A stretch of DNA of 64,000 bases, from assembly GCA_965284315.1 (NCBI GenBank), contig OZ260072.1:1054001-1118000 (forward strand), in the 5' to 3' direction. The first letter of the stretch is position 1, and every line of letters starts with the position of its first letter. Source of the DNA: PCRC01 sp017848435. Its GTDB lineage: Bacteria > Pseudomonadota > Gammaproteobacteria > Burkholderiales > Burkholderiaceae_C. The translations under genes were made by a program, and so were the position numbers. The notes under the pieces are model-generated. The model did no database searches. It saw only the letters and a program-made list of their open reading frames with translations, and was not told where the DNA came from. This document shows positions 9,092 to 16,766 of this stretch, piece after piece.

Positions 9092-9577
9092 TTACTCTTT
9101 AGTCGGTTTCAACTTGTTGGACCTCGCCACCATGGCGACCCAAACGGATTTCATTGTTATCACCAAGCCCACCAGCAAAGCCGGCCAGCTCAAATCAGTT
9201 ACCAGCCTTGGTGCAGCCACCAACATGGCCACCGTCAAGGCAATCTTGACCATTTCCCACAGAAAGAACCCGAAAACGGCTGTTGCCGGGTTCAGCGAGG
9301 AAAACCGCCCCATCAGGCCGCGCGCAAAAATTGCCGCCGGCAACACCACCGCCAGCGCACCGTATGCCACAGACCAAGCTGCCGACACACTTTGGGTCAA
9401 AGCCCAGGCAGCCAACGCCACCACACCGCCTGCGACAGCCTGCCAACACACCACCTGCCAGGGCGACACCTGTGGGTTTTGCTGGCGCAGCCGACCGGCC
9501 TCTTGCGCACTCAATGGTTGCGTTTCGGCCAACCAGTCGTCACGCTCGTCGTCTTGGCGTGGCTTGATTGTTGCCAT
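9092..9577 (-). CDS. atpI: ATP synthase-associated protein AtpI
   Basis: The 161-aa product has a soluble N-terminus and about four hydrophobic segments (VVCWQAVAGGVVALAAWAL, VAYGALAVVLPAAIFA, FFLWEMVKIALTVAMLVAA, LLVGLVITMKSVWVAMVA). That is the AtpI layout. AtpI is the first gene of the operon and is thought to help c-ring assembly or magnesium supply. The family is poorly conserved, so the call rests on topology and position, 4 bp upstream of atpB. Confidence 0.88.
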   Translation of the reverse strand: MATIKPRQDDERDDWLAETQPLSAQEAGRLRQQNPQVSPWQVVCWQAVAGGVVALAAWALTQSVSAAWSVAYGALAVVLPAAIFARGLMGRFSSLNPATAVFGFFLWEMVKIALTVAMLVAAPRLVTDLSWPALLVGLVITMKSVWVAMVARSNKLKPTKE

Positions 9578-9624
9578 CTCAAATTACGCCCAGGTTACGT
9601 CGTGACACATCTGCTCAGCCTCTG

Positions 9625-9653
9625 ATTATACGTAGAAACCCGTGCGAAAACGA
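9625..9653 (-). promoter_or_regulatory. Probable sigma-70 promoter of the atp operon
   Basis: On the minus strand a perfect TATAAT (9625-9630) lies 48 bp upstream of atpI. A weak -35 (TCGTTT, 9648-9653) sits 17 bp further up. It is the only strong -10 in the divergent intergenic region. Confidence 0.6.
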
Positions 9654-9751
9654 AAAATGACGTTGCTGCGCCACTGCCATCGCCCTGTCAGCGGGCCGGA
9701 AACGCACGCCGGGGCAGAATACAAACCCTTGTCACCGCCTTGTAACTCCGC

Positions 9752-10864
9752 ATGATGTCGCCCCCCTGCCGCGTTGCGCTGGCCGCCTGTGTGCTGCTGT
9801 TGACCTCGTGCGGTACGGCGAACCCGTATTACAACGCCGCCAAGCCCCACCACACCCCCAGCGGTTTTCGCAACAACGACATCGGCACTGTCAGCAAGTC
9901 GCTGGCCGATGTGTTTCGCTGGTTGCGAGAACGCGGCACAGGCCCCGACCGTGACCCGACGGCGGCACCGTCGGTCCCCGCCAACCTGCCGGCGATTCAT
10001 GCCAACGCACGGGCTGGCGCAGCCATGCGCCCATCCGCCACCTGGATCGGCCACGCCTCGGTGCTGGTGCAGGGCAGCGGCCTGAACGTGCTGACCGACC
10101 CGATCTTCAGCGACCGCGCCTCACCGGTGGCACTGATCGGGCCGCAGCGCAAACAGCCCCCCGGTCTGGCATTGCCAGACCTGCCGCACATTGACGTGGT
10201 GGTGATTTCGCACAACCACTTCGACCACCTCGACCGCAACAGCGTGCTCTTGCTGGCGGCCCAAGCCGGTGGCTCGCCGCTGTTTCTGGTGCCATTGGGC
10301 GTGAAACCCTGGCTGGCGCAGCAAGGCATTGAGCGCGTGGTGGAGCTGGACTGGTGGCAATCGCACCGCGTGGGGGCGGTGGACTTTCACCTGACGCCAG
10401 TCCAGCACTGGTCGGGCCGCGGTTTGGCCGACCGGCACCACAGCCTCTGGGGTGGCTGGGCCGTGCTGGGACCCGACTTTCACTGGTATTTTTCAGGTGA
10501 CAGCGGCTACAGCCAGGACTTCGCCACGACCCGCGCCCACTTTGCCGAACAGCAACGGGGCAACGGCTTCGATCTGGCCCTGATCGCTATTGGCGCCTAC
10601 GAGCCCAACTGGTTCATGAAAGACCAGCATGTCAACCCGCGCGAGGCTGTGCGCATCCACCAGGACCTGAACGCCAAGCGCAGCGTGGGCATCCACTGGG
10701 GCACCTTTGATCTGAGCGACGAGGCGCTCGGCCAACCTCCCCGGGATCTGGCGTTGGCACGGCAGGCGGCCGGTGTGGCCGAGGCCGACTTTGACGTGAT
10801 GGCCATTGGGGAAACCCGCCTGTACCCACGGCGCAGCGTCCCGCCGCCAGACACGCTACGCTAG
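9752..10864 (+). CDS. Lipoprotein of the metallo-beta-lactamase (UlaG / NAPE-PLD-like) superfamily
   Basis: The 370-aa protein starts with a lipoprotein signal (VLLLTSCG). The metallo-beta-lactamase fold follows: ATWIGHASVLVQG, LTDPIFSDRASP, then the metal motif ISHNHFDHLD, HWSGRG, FSGDSGY and IGAYEPNWFM, with IHWGTFDLSDEA near the C-terminus. This arrangement is that of the NAPE-phospholipase D / RomA-like branch of hydrolases. The substrate is unknown. It is divergent from atpI and 30 bp upstream of the DUF493 gene; I see no functional link. Confidence 0.8.
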   Translation: MMSPPCRVALAACVLLLTSCGTANPYYNAAKPHHTPSGFRNNDIGTVSKSLADVFRWLRERGTGPDRDPTAAPSVPANLPAIHANARAGAAMRPSATWIGHASVLVQGSGLNVLTDPIFSDRASPVALIGPQRKQPPGLALPDLPHIDVVVISHNHFDHLDRNSVLLLAAQAGGSPLFLVPLGVKPWLAQQGIERVVELDWWQSHRVGAVDFHLTPVQHWSGRGLADRHHSLWGGWAVLGPDFHWYFSGDSGYSQDFATTRAHFAEQQRGNGFDLALIAIGAYEPNWFMKDQHVNPREAVRIHQDLNAKRSVGIHWGTFDLSDEALGQPPRDLALARQAAGVAEADFDVMAIGETRLYPRRSVPPPDTLR

Positions 10865-10894
10865 CGCACTGGACATTCAAAACAACCATCGCCC

Positions 10895-11197
10895 ATGACC
10901 GACCCCTCACACCCCGGCAACCCGGCGCCCACAGCGCGCCAGGATTCGCTGATCGAATACCCCTCGCTGTTCCCCATCAAGGTCATGGGGCAAAAAGCCG
11001 ACGGTTTTGTCCAGGCCATGACCCACATTGCCCACACCTTTGACCCCACGTTCGATGCCAGCACGGTGGAACTGCGCGACAGCAAGGCAGGTAACTACCT
11101 CGGCATCACGCTGAATGTGACCGCTACGTCGCGCGAACAGCTGGACGAGCTGTACCGCACGCTGTCCACCCACCCGATGGTGAAGATCGTTCTGTAA
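10895..11197 (+). CDS. DUF493 (YbeD-family) protein
   Basis: The 100-aa protein has the DUF493/YbeD pattern: SLIEYPSLFPIKVMG at the start of an ACT-like fold, SKAGNYLGITLNVTATSREQLDELYRTLSTHPMVKIVL at the end. In many proteobacteria it immediately precedes lipB, as it does here with 3 bp between them. The molecular role is not established. Context suggests an accessory or regulatory role in lipoate metabolism. Confidence 0.9.
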   Translation: MTDPSHPGNPAPTARQDSLIEYPSLFPIKVMGQKADGFVQAMTHIAHTFDPTFDASTVELRDSKAGNYLGITLNVTATSREQLDELYRTLSTHPMVKIVL

Positions 11198-11200
11198 GCC

Positions 11201-11869
11201 ATGGCCATGGTGGTACAGCGGCTGGGCCAGGTCGATTACGCCGACACCGTGGCAGCCATGCAACAGTTCACCGCCGCACGCGACAGCGCCACGCCTGATT
11301 CGCTATGGATATGTGAGCACTCCAGCCAGTACACACTAGGGCTTGCTGGAAAAAAAGAGCATATTCTGGCTGCAGGTGGCATTCCCGTGACCGCCACCAA
11401 CCGTGGCGGGCAGGTGACCTACCACGGCCCCGGCCAGGTGGTGGCCTACCCACTGGTGGACTTGCAGCGGGCCGGCTACTACGTGAAAGAGTACGTTTAC
11501 CGGCTGGAACAGGCGGTGCTGCAGACGCTGGCGGCGGTGGGCGTGACCGGCCACCGTGTACCGGGCGCACCCGGCATCTACGTCCGGCTGGCCGACCCGT
11601 TTTCGCACGCCCGGTGGGTGGCGCAGGGCGAAGACCCCTTCAACGGCCTTGGCAAGATCGCTGCCTTGGGCATCAAGGTCAGCCGCCACTGCGCCTACCA
11701 CGGCGTGGCGCTCAACGTGGCCATGGACCTGGAGCCCTTCTCGCGCATCAACCCTTGTGGCTACGCCGGCCTGCAGACCACCGACCTTTCTACAATCGGG
11801 GTATCCGTAACCTGGGAAGAGGCGGCGGGCATCCTCGGTCAAAAACTGGTGGATGGCCTGACGCCCTGA
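11201..11869 (+). CDS. lipB: Octanoyltransferase LipB
   Basis: The 222-aa enzyme transfers octanoate from acyl carrier protein to lipoyl domains. Visible motifs are NRGGQVTYHGPGQVVAYPL, the catalytic lysine in GLGKIAALGIKVSRHCAYHG and the catalytic cysteine in RINPCGYAGLQ. It is followed by lipA, which adds the two sulfurs, so the pair makes lipoyl cofactor. The first codon follows the DUF493 stop by three bases. Confidence 0.96.
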   Translation: MAMVVQRLGQVDYADTVAAMQQFTAARDSATPDSLWICEHSSQYTLGLAGKKEHILAAGGIPVTATNRGGQVTYHGPGQVVAYPLVDLQRAGYYVKEYVYRLEQAVLQTLAAVGVTGHRVPGAPGIYVRLADPFSHARWVAQGEDPFNGLGKIAALGIKVSRHCAYHGVALNVAMDLEPFSRINPCGYAGLQTTDLSTIGVSVTWEEAAGILGQKLVDGLTP

Positions 11870-11901
11870 GCCCCGGGCACCACTAAGAAAGCACACGCCG
11901 C

Positions 11902-12903
11902 ATGTCAGATACCGCCCGCCCCGTCGTCCGTGACGTGCCCAGCACCGAGGCCTACGACCCCATGGCCAAACAAAAGGCCGCGGCCAAACTGGCCCGCATC
12001 CCGGTCAAGGTGCAACAGGCCGAGGTGCTGAAAAAGCCCGACTGGATCCGCGTTCGGGCCGGCTCGCCCACCACCCGGTTCTACGAGATCAAAGACATCC
12101 TGCGCCAGAACAAGCTGGTCACGGTGTGCGAGGAAGCCTCCTGCCCCAACATCGGCGAGTGTTTTGGCAAAGGCACGGCCACCTTCATGATCATGGGCGA
12201 CAAGTGCACCCGCCGCTGCCCGTTTTGCGACGTAGGCCACGGCCGGCCCGACCCGCTGGACGTGAACGAACCCGAGAACCTGGCCAAAACCATTGCCGCG
12301 CTGAAGTTGAAGTACGTGGTCATCACCAGCGTGGACCGGGACGACCTGCGTGACGGTGGGAGCCAGCACTTCGTGGACTGCATCCGCCGCACCCGCGAAC
12401 TCTCGCCTGGCACACAGATCGAGATCCTCGTACCCGACTTCCGTGGCCGCGACGACCGCGCTTTGGAGATTCTCAAAGCCGCGCCGCCCGACGTGATGAA
12501 CCACAACATGGAAACCGTGCCCCGCCTGTACAAGGAAGCCCGGCCCGGCAGCGACTACCAGTTCAGCCTGAACCTGCTGAAGAAATTCAAGGCCTTGCAC
12601 CCCGACGTACCCACGAAAAGCGGCCTGATGGTGGGCCTGGGCGAGACCGACGACGAGATTCTGGCCACGATGCGCGACATGCGGGCCCACCAGATTGACA
12701 TGCTGACCATCGGCCAGTACCTGGCCCCCAGCAGCAGCCACCTGCCGGTGCGGCGTTACGTGCACCCGGACACTTTCAAGATGTTCGAAGCCGAGGCCTA
12801 CAAGATGGGTTTCACCCACGCGGCCGTGGGGGCGATGGTTCGTTCCAGCTACCACGCAGACCAGCAGGCCCACGCTGCAGGCGTGTGTGTGAGCAACCAG
12901 TAG
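11902..12903 (+). CDS. lipA: Lipoyl synthase LipA with a transposon-supplied C-terminal tail
   Basis: The 333-aa radical-SAM enzyme has the auxiliary cluster motif CEEASCPNIGEC, the radical-SAM motif CTRRCPFC and the terminal serine ligand RSSYH. It inserts sulfur at C6 and C8 of octanoyl domains. The last codons are unusual. The Tn7-like element begins at 12888, inside codon 329, so the final CVSNQ and the TAG stop come from the transposon end. If the element and one copy of GTGTG are removed, the frame reads GGC GTG TGA and the protein ends ...HAAGV. All catalytic residues lie upstream of the change, so activity is probably intact. Confidence 0.95.
   Translation: MSDTARPVVRDVPSTEAYDPMAKQKAAAKLARIPVKVQQAEVLKKPDWIRVRAGSPTTRFYEIKDILRQNKLVTVCEEASCPNIGECFGKGTATFMIMGDKCTRRCPFCDVGHGRPDPLDVNEPENLAKTIAALKLKYVVITSVDRDDLRDGGSQHFVDCIRRTRELSPGTQIEILVPDFRGRDDRALEILKAAPPDVMNHNMETVPRLYKEARPGSDYQFSLNLLKKFKALHPDVPTKSGLMVGLGETDDEILATMRDMRAHQIDMLTIGQYLAPSSSHLPVRRYVHPDTFKMFEAEAYKMGFTHAAVGAMVRSSYHADQQAHAAGVCVSNQ
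12883..12887. repeat. Left copy of the 5-bp target-site duplication (GTGTG)
   Basis: GTGTG directly precedes the TGT terminus at 12888 and recurs directly after the ACA terminus at 61493. Five base pairs is the duplication length of the Tn7 superfamily. Confidence 0.9.
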
Positions 12904-12958
12904 ATAGTGAGAAATTTCAGAAGTAGTTGAGAAAAAGTCAGAAGTAAATGATAAAGAC
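12888..12958 (+). repeat. Left transposon end with three tandem TnsB-type sites
   Basis: Three roughly 20-bp repeats lie head to tail after the terminal TGT. Their conserved CAG starts at 12898, 12918 and 12939. They read CAGTAGATAGTGAGAAAT, CAGAAGTAGTTGAGAAAAAG and CAGAAGTAAATGATAAAGAC. The first overlaps the lipA stop codon. Confidence 0.85.
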
Positions 12959-12982
12959 AACTTTTTAAATCGAGCCTTTGTC

Positions 12983-14674
12983 TTGCTATCCACGACACCT
13001 CTGACGCTCACCGCTCTGCCAAAAGGCAGTGAATTTTGGCGAATCGACTGGTTCGGAGATGTCCTTTTCCCCGACCGACTTGTTAGGCGAACGCAGCCCA
13101 GTGTTTTTGTTCATCTTTCGCGCGTACTTGACACTAACTTTCTCAACGATCCGCAATTACTCCTCCTCCCAACCGCAACAGACACCTTCAATACGTCGAG
13201 TAGATGGATTTCTGTAGGGCAGATGGCCATCCTCCGAACAGGTGATATTTGGCAGAACCAACAACGGGTTTTCCAGCCTGACTACCAGCTGGAAACCTTC
13301 GCAGACCTGAACATCGACAGGTCTACAACAACCCTGCTAAAGGCTGGCGTTGAAATCGGAGACCATCACATACTGCCCTTTGCCGAGCATCCTTGGCATG
13401 CCAAAGGCACTCACTCATACTGTGTTTCCGTCCAAATGAATGACGGGCGGCAACTGGTGGTGCCGTGCATGGAGCTAATTCGGTTTTACTTTGGCTCCAG
13501 TGGGTCTCTGCTAAGAAAACTGTTTCTCCCACCGCTTGAACGTAAGCACCTGTATTCCAAAGATCGGATCGCTAACTGGGATAAAACTCTTGACTTCGAA
13601 CTGGGTGACGGAATCAGTGGCGCCTCAGCTGCAGACATTGCCCGAATCGCATGCGTAAAGGAAGCCTGGAACGCAGCGGTGATGGTTGGAAACTCAATGC
13701 TCAAATGCGCTGCGAGGGGCTCCCCCCGATACCCGCAAACGGTCTTCCCCTTTGAGGGCAAAACGACACTCACGGCATCTGGCAAATGGCTTTCGTTTGG
13801 AAGCAAGCCAAATCAAACCTTTGTTGTTTTCAGCCTTCGCTCCTGCAGTGCTGAGTTTCCATTCAAGTCACTTCGTTACGAACTGAAAGGCGGTCCCCGT
13901 AAACGGCTGAAATCGCCTGCTCAAGATCTCAGCGTTGCGACAGGTCAAAACCGCAAGGTGGTGAAAGGGGCAAAAGCAGGTTCCGATTTGGTTGAGCGGG
14001 ACGGCTCCTCCCACCTGGCACCGAAACTCCGGTCATATCCATCCGACAAATTTCCTGATCTCAAAGAAAAGTTCATCAAGCAGGCTGAATCAAAGTCAGC
14101 GGAGGCTGACGCTACAACATTGGGCGGGTCTACAGCCACCATTGAGTCTGTCTCTGTAGGCGATGGCGCTTCGAACAGGCGGGTACGGCCGATTGACTTG
14201 GTTGAAGCGCTCAGAACAGCGTCCGATAGGAATCAGCCACCTCCAGAATTTCTGAGAGAGCCTCTTGACTACCTGTCAAAACAATCGGACATCGGACACG
14301 AGCTGTTGACGCATGGCGGTACAGACGGGTGGACTGTGCCGATGCCATGGGTTGCAGATGGCGATGGTGAAATCAATCCTGATTCACATCAACAGTCGCC
14401 CGATGGTTCATACAACCTGCGAAGACTCTGCATTCTCCGTATCGAACACGGCAGCAGATGTTTTCACTTGGCATTGATCGAGGATTCCCCGGTGTTTGTT
14501 CACCTTGACCACGGTCTTACCTATCTACCTGGGGAATCACCCGAGGCGCTGATACAACGAATCGTTGGCGCCTTCTATAAGCGCCGCAATTCATCGGTAA
14601 TGAGTATTGAACAGTGTGTCGTGAAAATCAGAGCGACTTCTGCTAAAAAACAACCAACTGTGCAAAACCCGTAG
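12983..14674 (+). CDS. TnsE-like protein (tentative), first gene inside the left end
   Basis: This 563-aa protein shows, from memory, the same order of segments as Tn7 TnsE (538 aa). They are an N-terminal GSEFWRIDWF resembling EWRIFVWF, and VPCMELIRFYF near residue 155 resembling IPQLELARSLF. A strand-rich segment (TLTASGKWLSFGSKPNQTFVVF) follows, then a polar linker at about 310-400 and a C-terminal region (LRRLCILRIEHGSRCFHLALIEDSP). TnsE directs Tn7 to replicating or conjugating DNA. Similarity is weak and unverified. The start is the TTG at 12983; no ATG or GTG precedes it in frame and no clear ribosome site is visible. The alternative is an unrelated cargo or defence protein. Confidence 0.45.
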   Translation: MLSTTPLTLTALPKGSEFWRIDWFGDVLFPDRLVRRTQPSVFVHLSRVLDTNFLNDPQLLLLPTATDTFNTSSRWISVGQMAILRTGDIWQNQQRVFQPDYQLETFADLNIDRSTTTLLKAGVEIGDHHILPFAEHPWHAKGTHSYCVSVQMNDGRQLVVPCMELIRFYFGSSGSLLRKLFLPPLERKHLYSKDRIANWDKTLDFELGDGISGASAADIARIACVKEAWNAAVMVGNSMLKCAARGSPRYPQTVFPFEGKTTLTASGKWLSFGSKPNQTFVVFSLRSCSAEFPFKSLRYELKGGPRKRLKSPAQDLSVATGQNRKVVKGAKAGSDLVERDGSSHLAPKLRSYPSDKFPDLKEKFIKQAESKSAEADATTLGGSTATIESVSVGDGASNRRVRPIDLVEALRTASDRNQPPPEFLREPLDYLSKQSDIGHELLTHGGTDGWTVPMPWVADGDGEINPDSHQQSPDGSYNLRRLCILRIEHGSRCFHLALIEDSPVFVHLDHGLTYLPGESPEALIQRIVGAFYKRRNSSVMSIEQCVVKIRATSAKKQPTVQNP

Positions 14675-14698
14675 CACGCCCAACTTCTGGAACCATCC

Positions 14699-15541
14699 AT
14701 GACGCCTGAACGACTTGACCTTCGCAAAGCAGTCAACGCTGTTTCAGACGTCATTCAGAATCGCCCACTGCCATTGAGGGAGTTCGATCAGATTTACATG
14801 AAGGCAGGCGACATGGTCATGCAAGCCGAATACATGGCTAGGCGATTTGACGGGAAAGACCTGTTGTTCGTGGGTGATGGCGATGCAATCAGCCTATGTA
14901 TCGCGTACCTCCAGAACCGACAATGTTTTAGCTATGGACCCAAGCGTATCCAACTGATTGACTTCGACGAACGAATTGTGAAAGCAGTGGAGCGTTTTGC
15001 CGACCAAGAACGAATCGGGAATGTCATATCAGCCCGTCTATACAACTGCATCGACGCCCTGCCAGATGACCTGATGGGCCAATTCGATGCGTTCTATACA
15101 AATCCACCATGGGGCGCTAGCAATGACGGTGAAAGCGTCAAAGTGTTTGCAGAGCGCGGCATTGAAGCGCTTCGGCAAGATGGCCAAGGGGTTATCGTCA
15201 TTGCCGACGATCCCAACGTCGATTGGTCAAGGCATGTTCTTCGGGAAACCCAACAGTTTCTGGCGGCGAAAGGTTTCTACGTTCAAGAGATGCAATCTCA
15301 GGTGCATCTTTACCACTTGGACGATGCCCCAGACCTTCGTTCGTGTAATATGTTTTTTAGATCTGTACCCAACCGTACCGTAGCAGAGAAAAGCTATCAA
15401 CTGCACGGCTCAAGGTTGGAGAATTTCTATGGCCGAGACCAAAAGCTGCGTGTGAGATACGTTCGCGAAAAGTCCAGGGTGGATTATGGTAAAGCGCCAA
15501 GTGAAACTTACTCAATTGAAAACCTGGCGGAGGTGTTGTGA
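14699..15541 (+). CDS. BpsA-like (branched polyamine synthase / methyltransferase-fold) protein
   Basis: This 280-aa protein has a Rossmann-type nucleotide-binding motif FVGDGDAISL (57-66), then IDFDERIV (87-94) and a motif FYTNPPWG (132-139). The arrangement resembles the C-terminal domain of N4-bis(aminopropyl)spermidine synthase. The NPPW tetrad is also the catalytic motif of amino-methyltransferases acting on adenine or cytosine. Polyamine aminopropylation and nucleic-acid methylation are therefore both possible. It overlaps the next gene by four bases (GTGA), so the two are translationally coupled. In this defence-like block, modification of a nucleic acid or small molecule is the likelier role. 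Confidence 0.6.
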   Translation: MTPERLDLRKAVNAVSDVIQNRPLPLREFDQIYMKAGDMVMQAEYMARRFDGKDLLFVGDGDAISLCIAYLQNRQCFSYGPKRIQLIDFDERIVKAVERFADQERIGNVISARLYNCIDALPDDLMGQFDAFYTNPPWGASNDGESVKVFAERGIEALRQDGQGVIVIADDPNVDWSRHVLRETQQFLAAKGFYVQEMQSQVHLYHLDDAPDLRSCNMFFRSVPNRTVAEKSYQLHGSRLENFYGRDQKLRVRYVREKSRVDYGKAPSETYSIENLAEVL

Positions 15542-16107
15542 GCTACATCCCTCAACCTGGAACTGGATTGATCTTCATGAAAGTCGGCGTGCATGCACGT
15601 GAAACACTCGCTGACATCCTCGCCCGCAAGAAGCAGGAAATCAGCGATGCCGGCGTCTCGTTTTGGGGATACGGAGGCAGCACCTGTCACCCTATCACCA
15701 AAGTACAGCCTTTTGTATCCAAGCTGGCAGGTACCGGTCAGGAGATTTACCTGTGCATGCACGAAATGGTATCAAAGCATTTCGCAGACCCGGTGCGTGC
15801 AGAAGAATTCAGCGCTGACGGGAAGACTTGGCAAAGAATCCCCAAAGCCATCAACGTCCTTGGCTCAAGGTACGCCCTGGTTCTGAATTCACTTGACCCT
15901 ACTCACTTCGACCTCAGTCTTGGACAGACCAAAGTCGGCATTGGCGTCCAAGCCGGGCGCTCAGGACTTGAGTACATCCGGGGGCGGGTTGACAAGGCCT
16001 GCCTGGAGTTGACGGACACATGCTCAGCGCCGCCCACAGAAGACAAGATTCTTCAAATTGACCTGGCGGCCAAGCTGGAGGCACCTTATGCAGTGCTGCT
16101 CCGCTAA
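15538..16107 (+). CDS. Unknown protein, WGxGxS family member 1
   Basis: I do not recognise this 189-aa protein. It starts at a GTG that overlaps the preceding stop. It shares a series of segments with the product of 18160-18861: ILARKKQE then WGYGGS (43-48), MVSK (77-80), TWQRIP (97-102) and RYALV (111-115). The two look like distant paralogues. No signal peptide or membrane segment is visible, so it is probably cytoplasmic. The genes on either side are a methyltransferase-fold protein and, convergently, a PIN nuclease whose stop overlaps its own end by 4 bp. Confidence 0.7.
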   Translation: MSYIPQPGTGLIFMKVGVHARETLADILARKKQEISDAGVSFWGYGGSTCHPITKVQPFVSKLAGTGQEIYLCMHEMVSKHFADPVRAEEFSADGKTWQRIPKAINVLGSRYALVLNSLDPTHFDLSLGQTKVGIGVQAGRSGLEYIRGRVDKACLELTDTCSAPPTEDKILQIDLAAKLEAPYAVLLR

Positions 16108-16766
16108 GACTTCAAATACCCGTCCGCATCCCGTCTCAAATCTTCCAACTTCGCATTCAGTCCATGTTCTACAAGTCGTTGATTCTGTCCGGCCGCAGTA
16201 AAGATATCCCGCAGGGACTTGTCACAAGCTAAACCACTGTTGATTCTGCTGAACACCACGGCCAGACCTTGAGCTTGGACCAATCGCAAAATCAAGTATT
16301 CCAGCGGCATCAACCTGCCCTTCAAGCGCTGAAATTCGGGCAGGTAGCGGGCCAGTTCAGGCAAGCTGCGAATCGCCTTTTTGTCACCAGTCGTCAGGTA
16401 CGGTATTCCCCGTTGAATGCTCATGCTCATCAACACCGCTTCACCACCATCAACAGACAGACCATGTCGTTGGCTGACACGGGTAACTTCGCTCGACATT
16501 TGGATTTCGGCTGCGGTTAAATGATCAACTGCTGGTATGAGCTGCAATGTTGCGAGCAGTCGCTGGGCAGGCAGGCCAGCGCCAGCTTTTCTTTCTCGCA
16601 CAGCAGGTTTGTTGATGCCAGCGCTGATGCGCATGGAATTGAGTGTTGCGCACTCGCGCACAGAATAACCAACCGACTGAATACAGTCGGTAAAGCAATC
16701 GAGAACAGCCAGCTTGATCAGGATGTCTGCGTCAACAAGCAGCTTCGGGCTGATCATCCCCGTCAT
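16104..16766 (-). CDS. PIN-domain putative ribonuclease
   Basis: The 220-aa protein has the acidic residues of a PIN nuclease: LLVDADILIK (Asp12, Asp14), DGGEAVLM (Glu109) and TTGDKKAI (Asp128). PIN proteins cleave RNA and are common toxins. It is longer than stand-alone VapC toxins (about 130-140 aa), with an extra C-terminal helical part. It is the last gene of a minus-strand operon and overlaps the ImmA/IrrE gene by four bases (ATGA), so the two are coupled. No VapB-like antitoxin is visible. Confidence 0.7.
   Translation of the reverse strand: MTGMISPKLLVDADILIKLAVLDCFTDCIQSVGYSVRECATLNSMRISAGINKPAVRERKAGAGLPAQRLLATLQLIPAVDHLTAAEIQMSSEVTRVSQRHGLSVDGGEAVLMSMSIQRGIPYLTTGDKKAIRSLPELARYLPEFQRLKGRLMPLEYLILRLVQAQGLAVVFSRINSGLACDKSLRDIFTAAGQNQRLVEHGLNAKLEDLRRDADGYLKS

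Noticed and set aside
12903..12907. Alternative left boundary at 12908 (TGAGAAATTT)
   Set aside because: The flanking pentamer GATAG does not match the right flank, whereas 12888 gives longer terminal identity and an exact GTGTG duplication.
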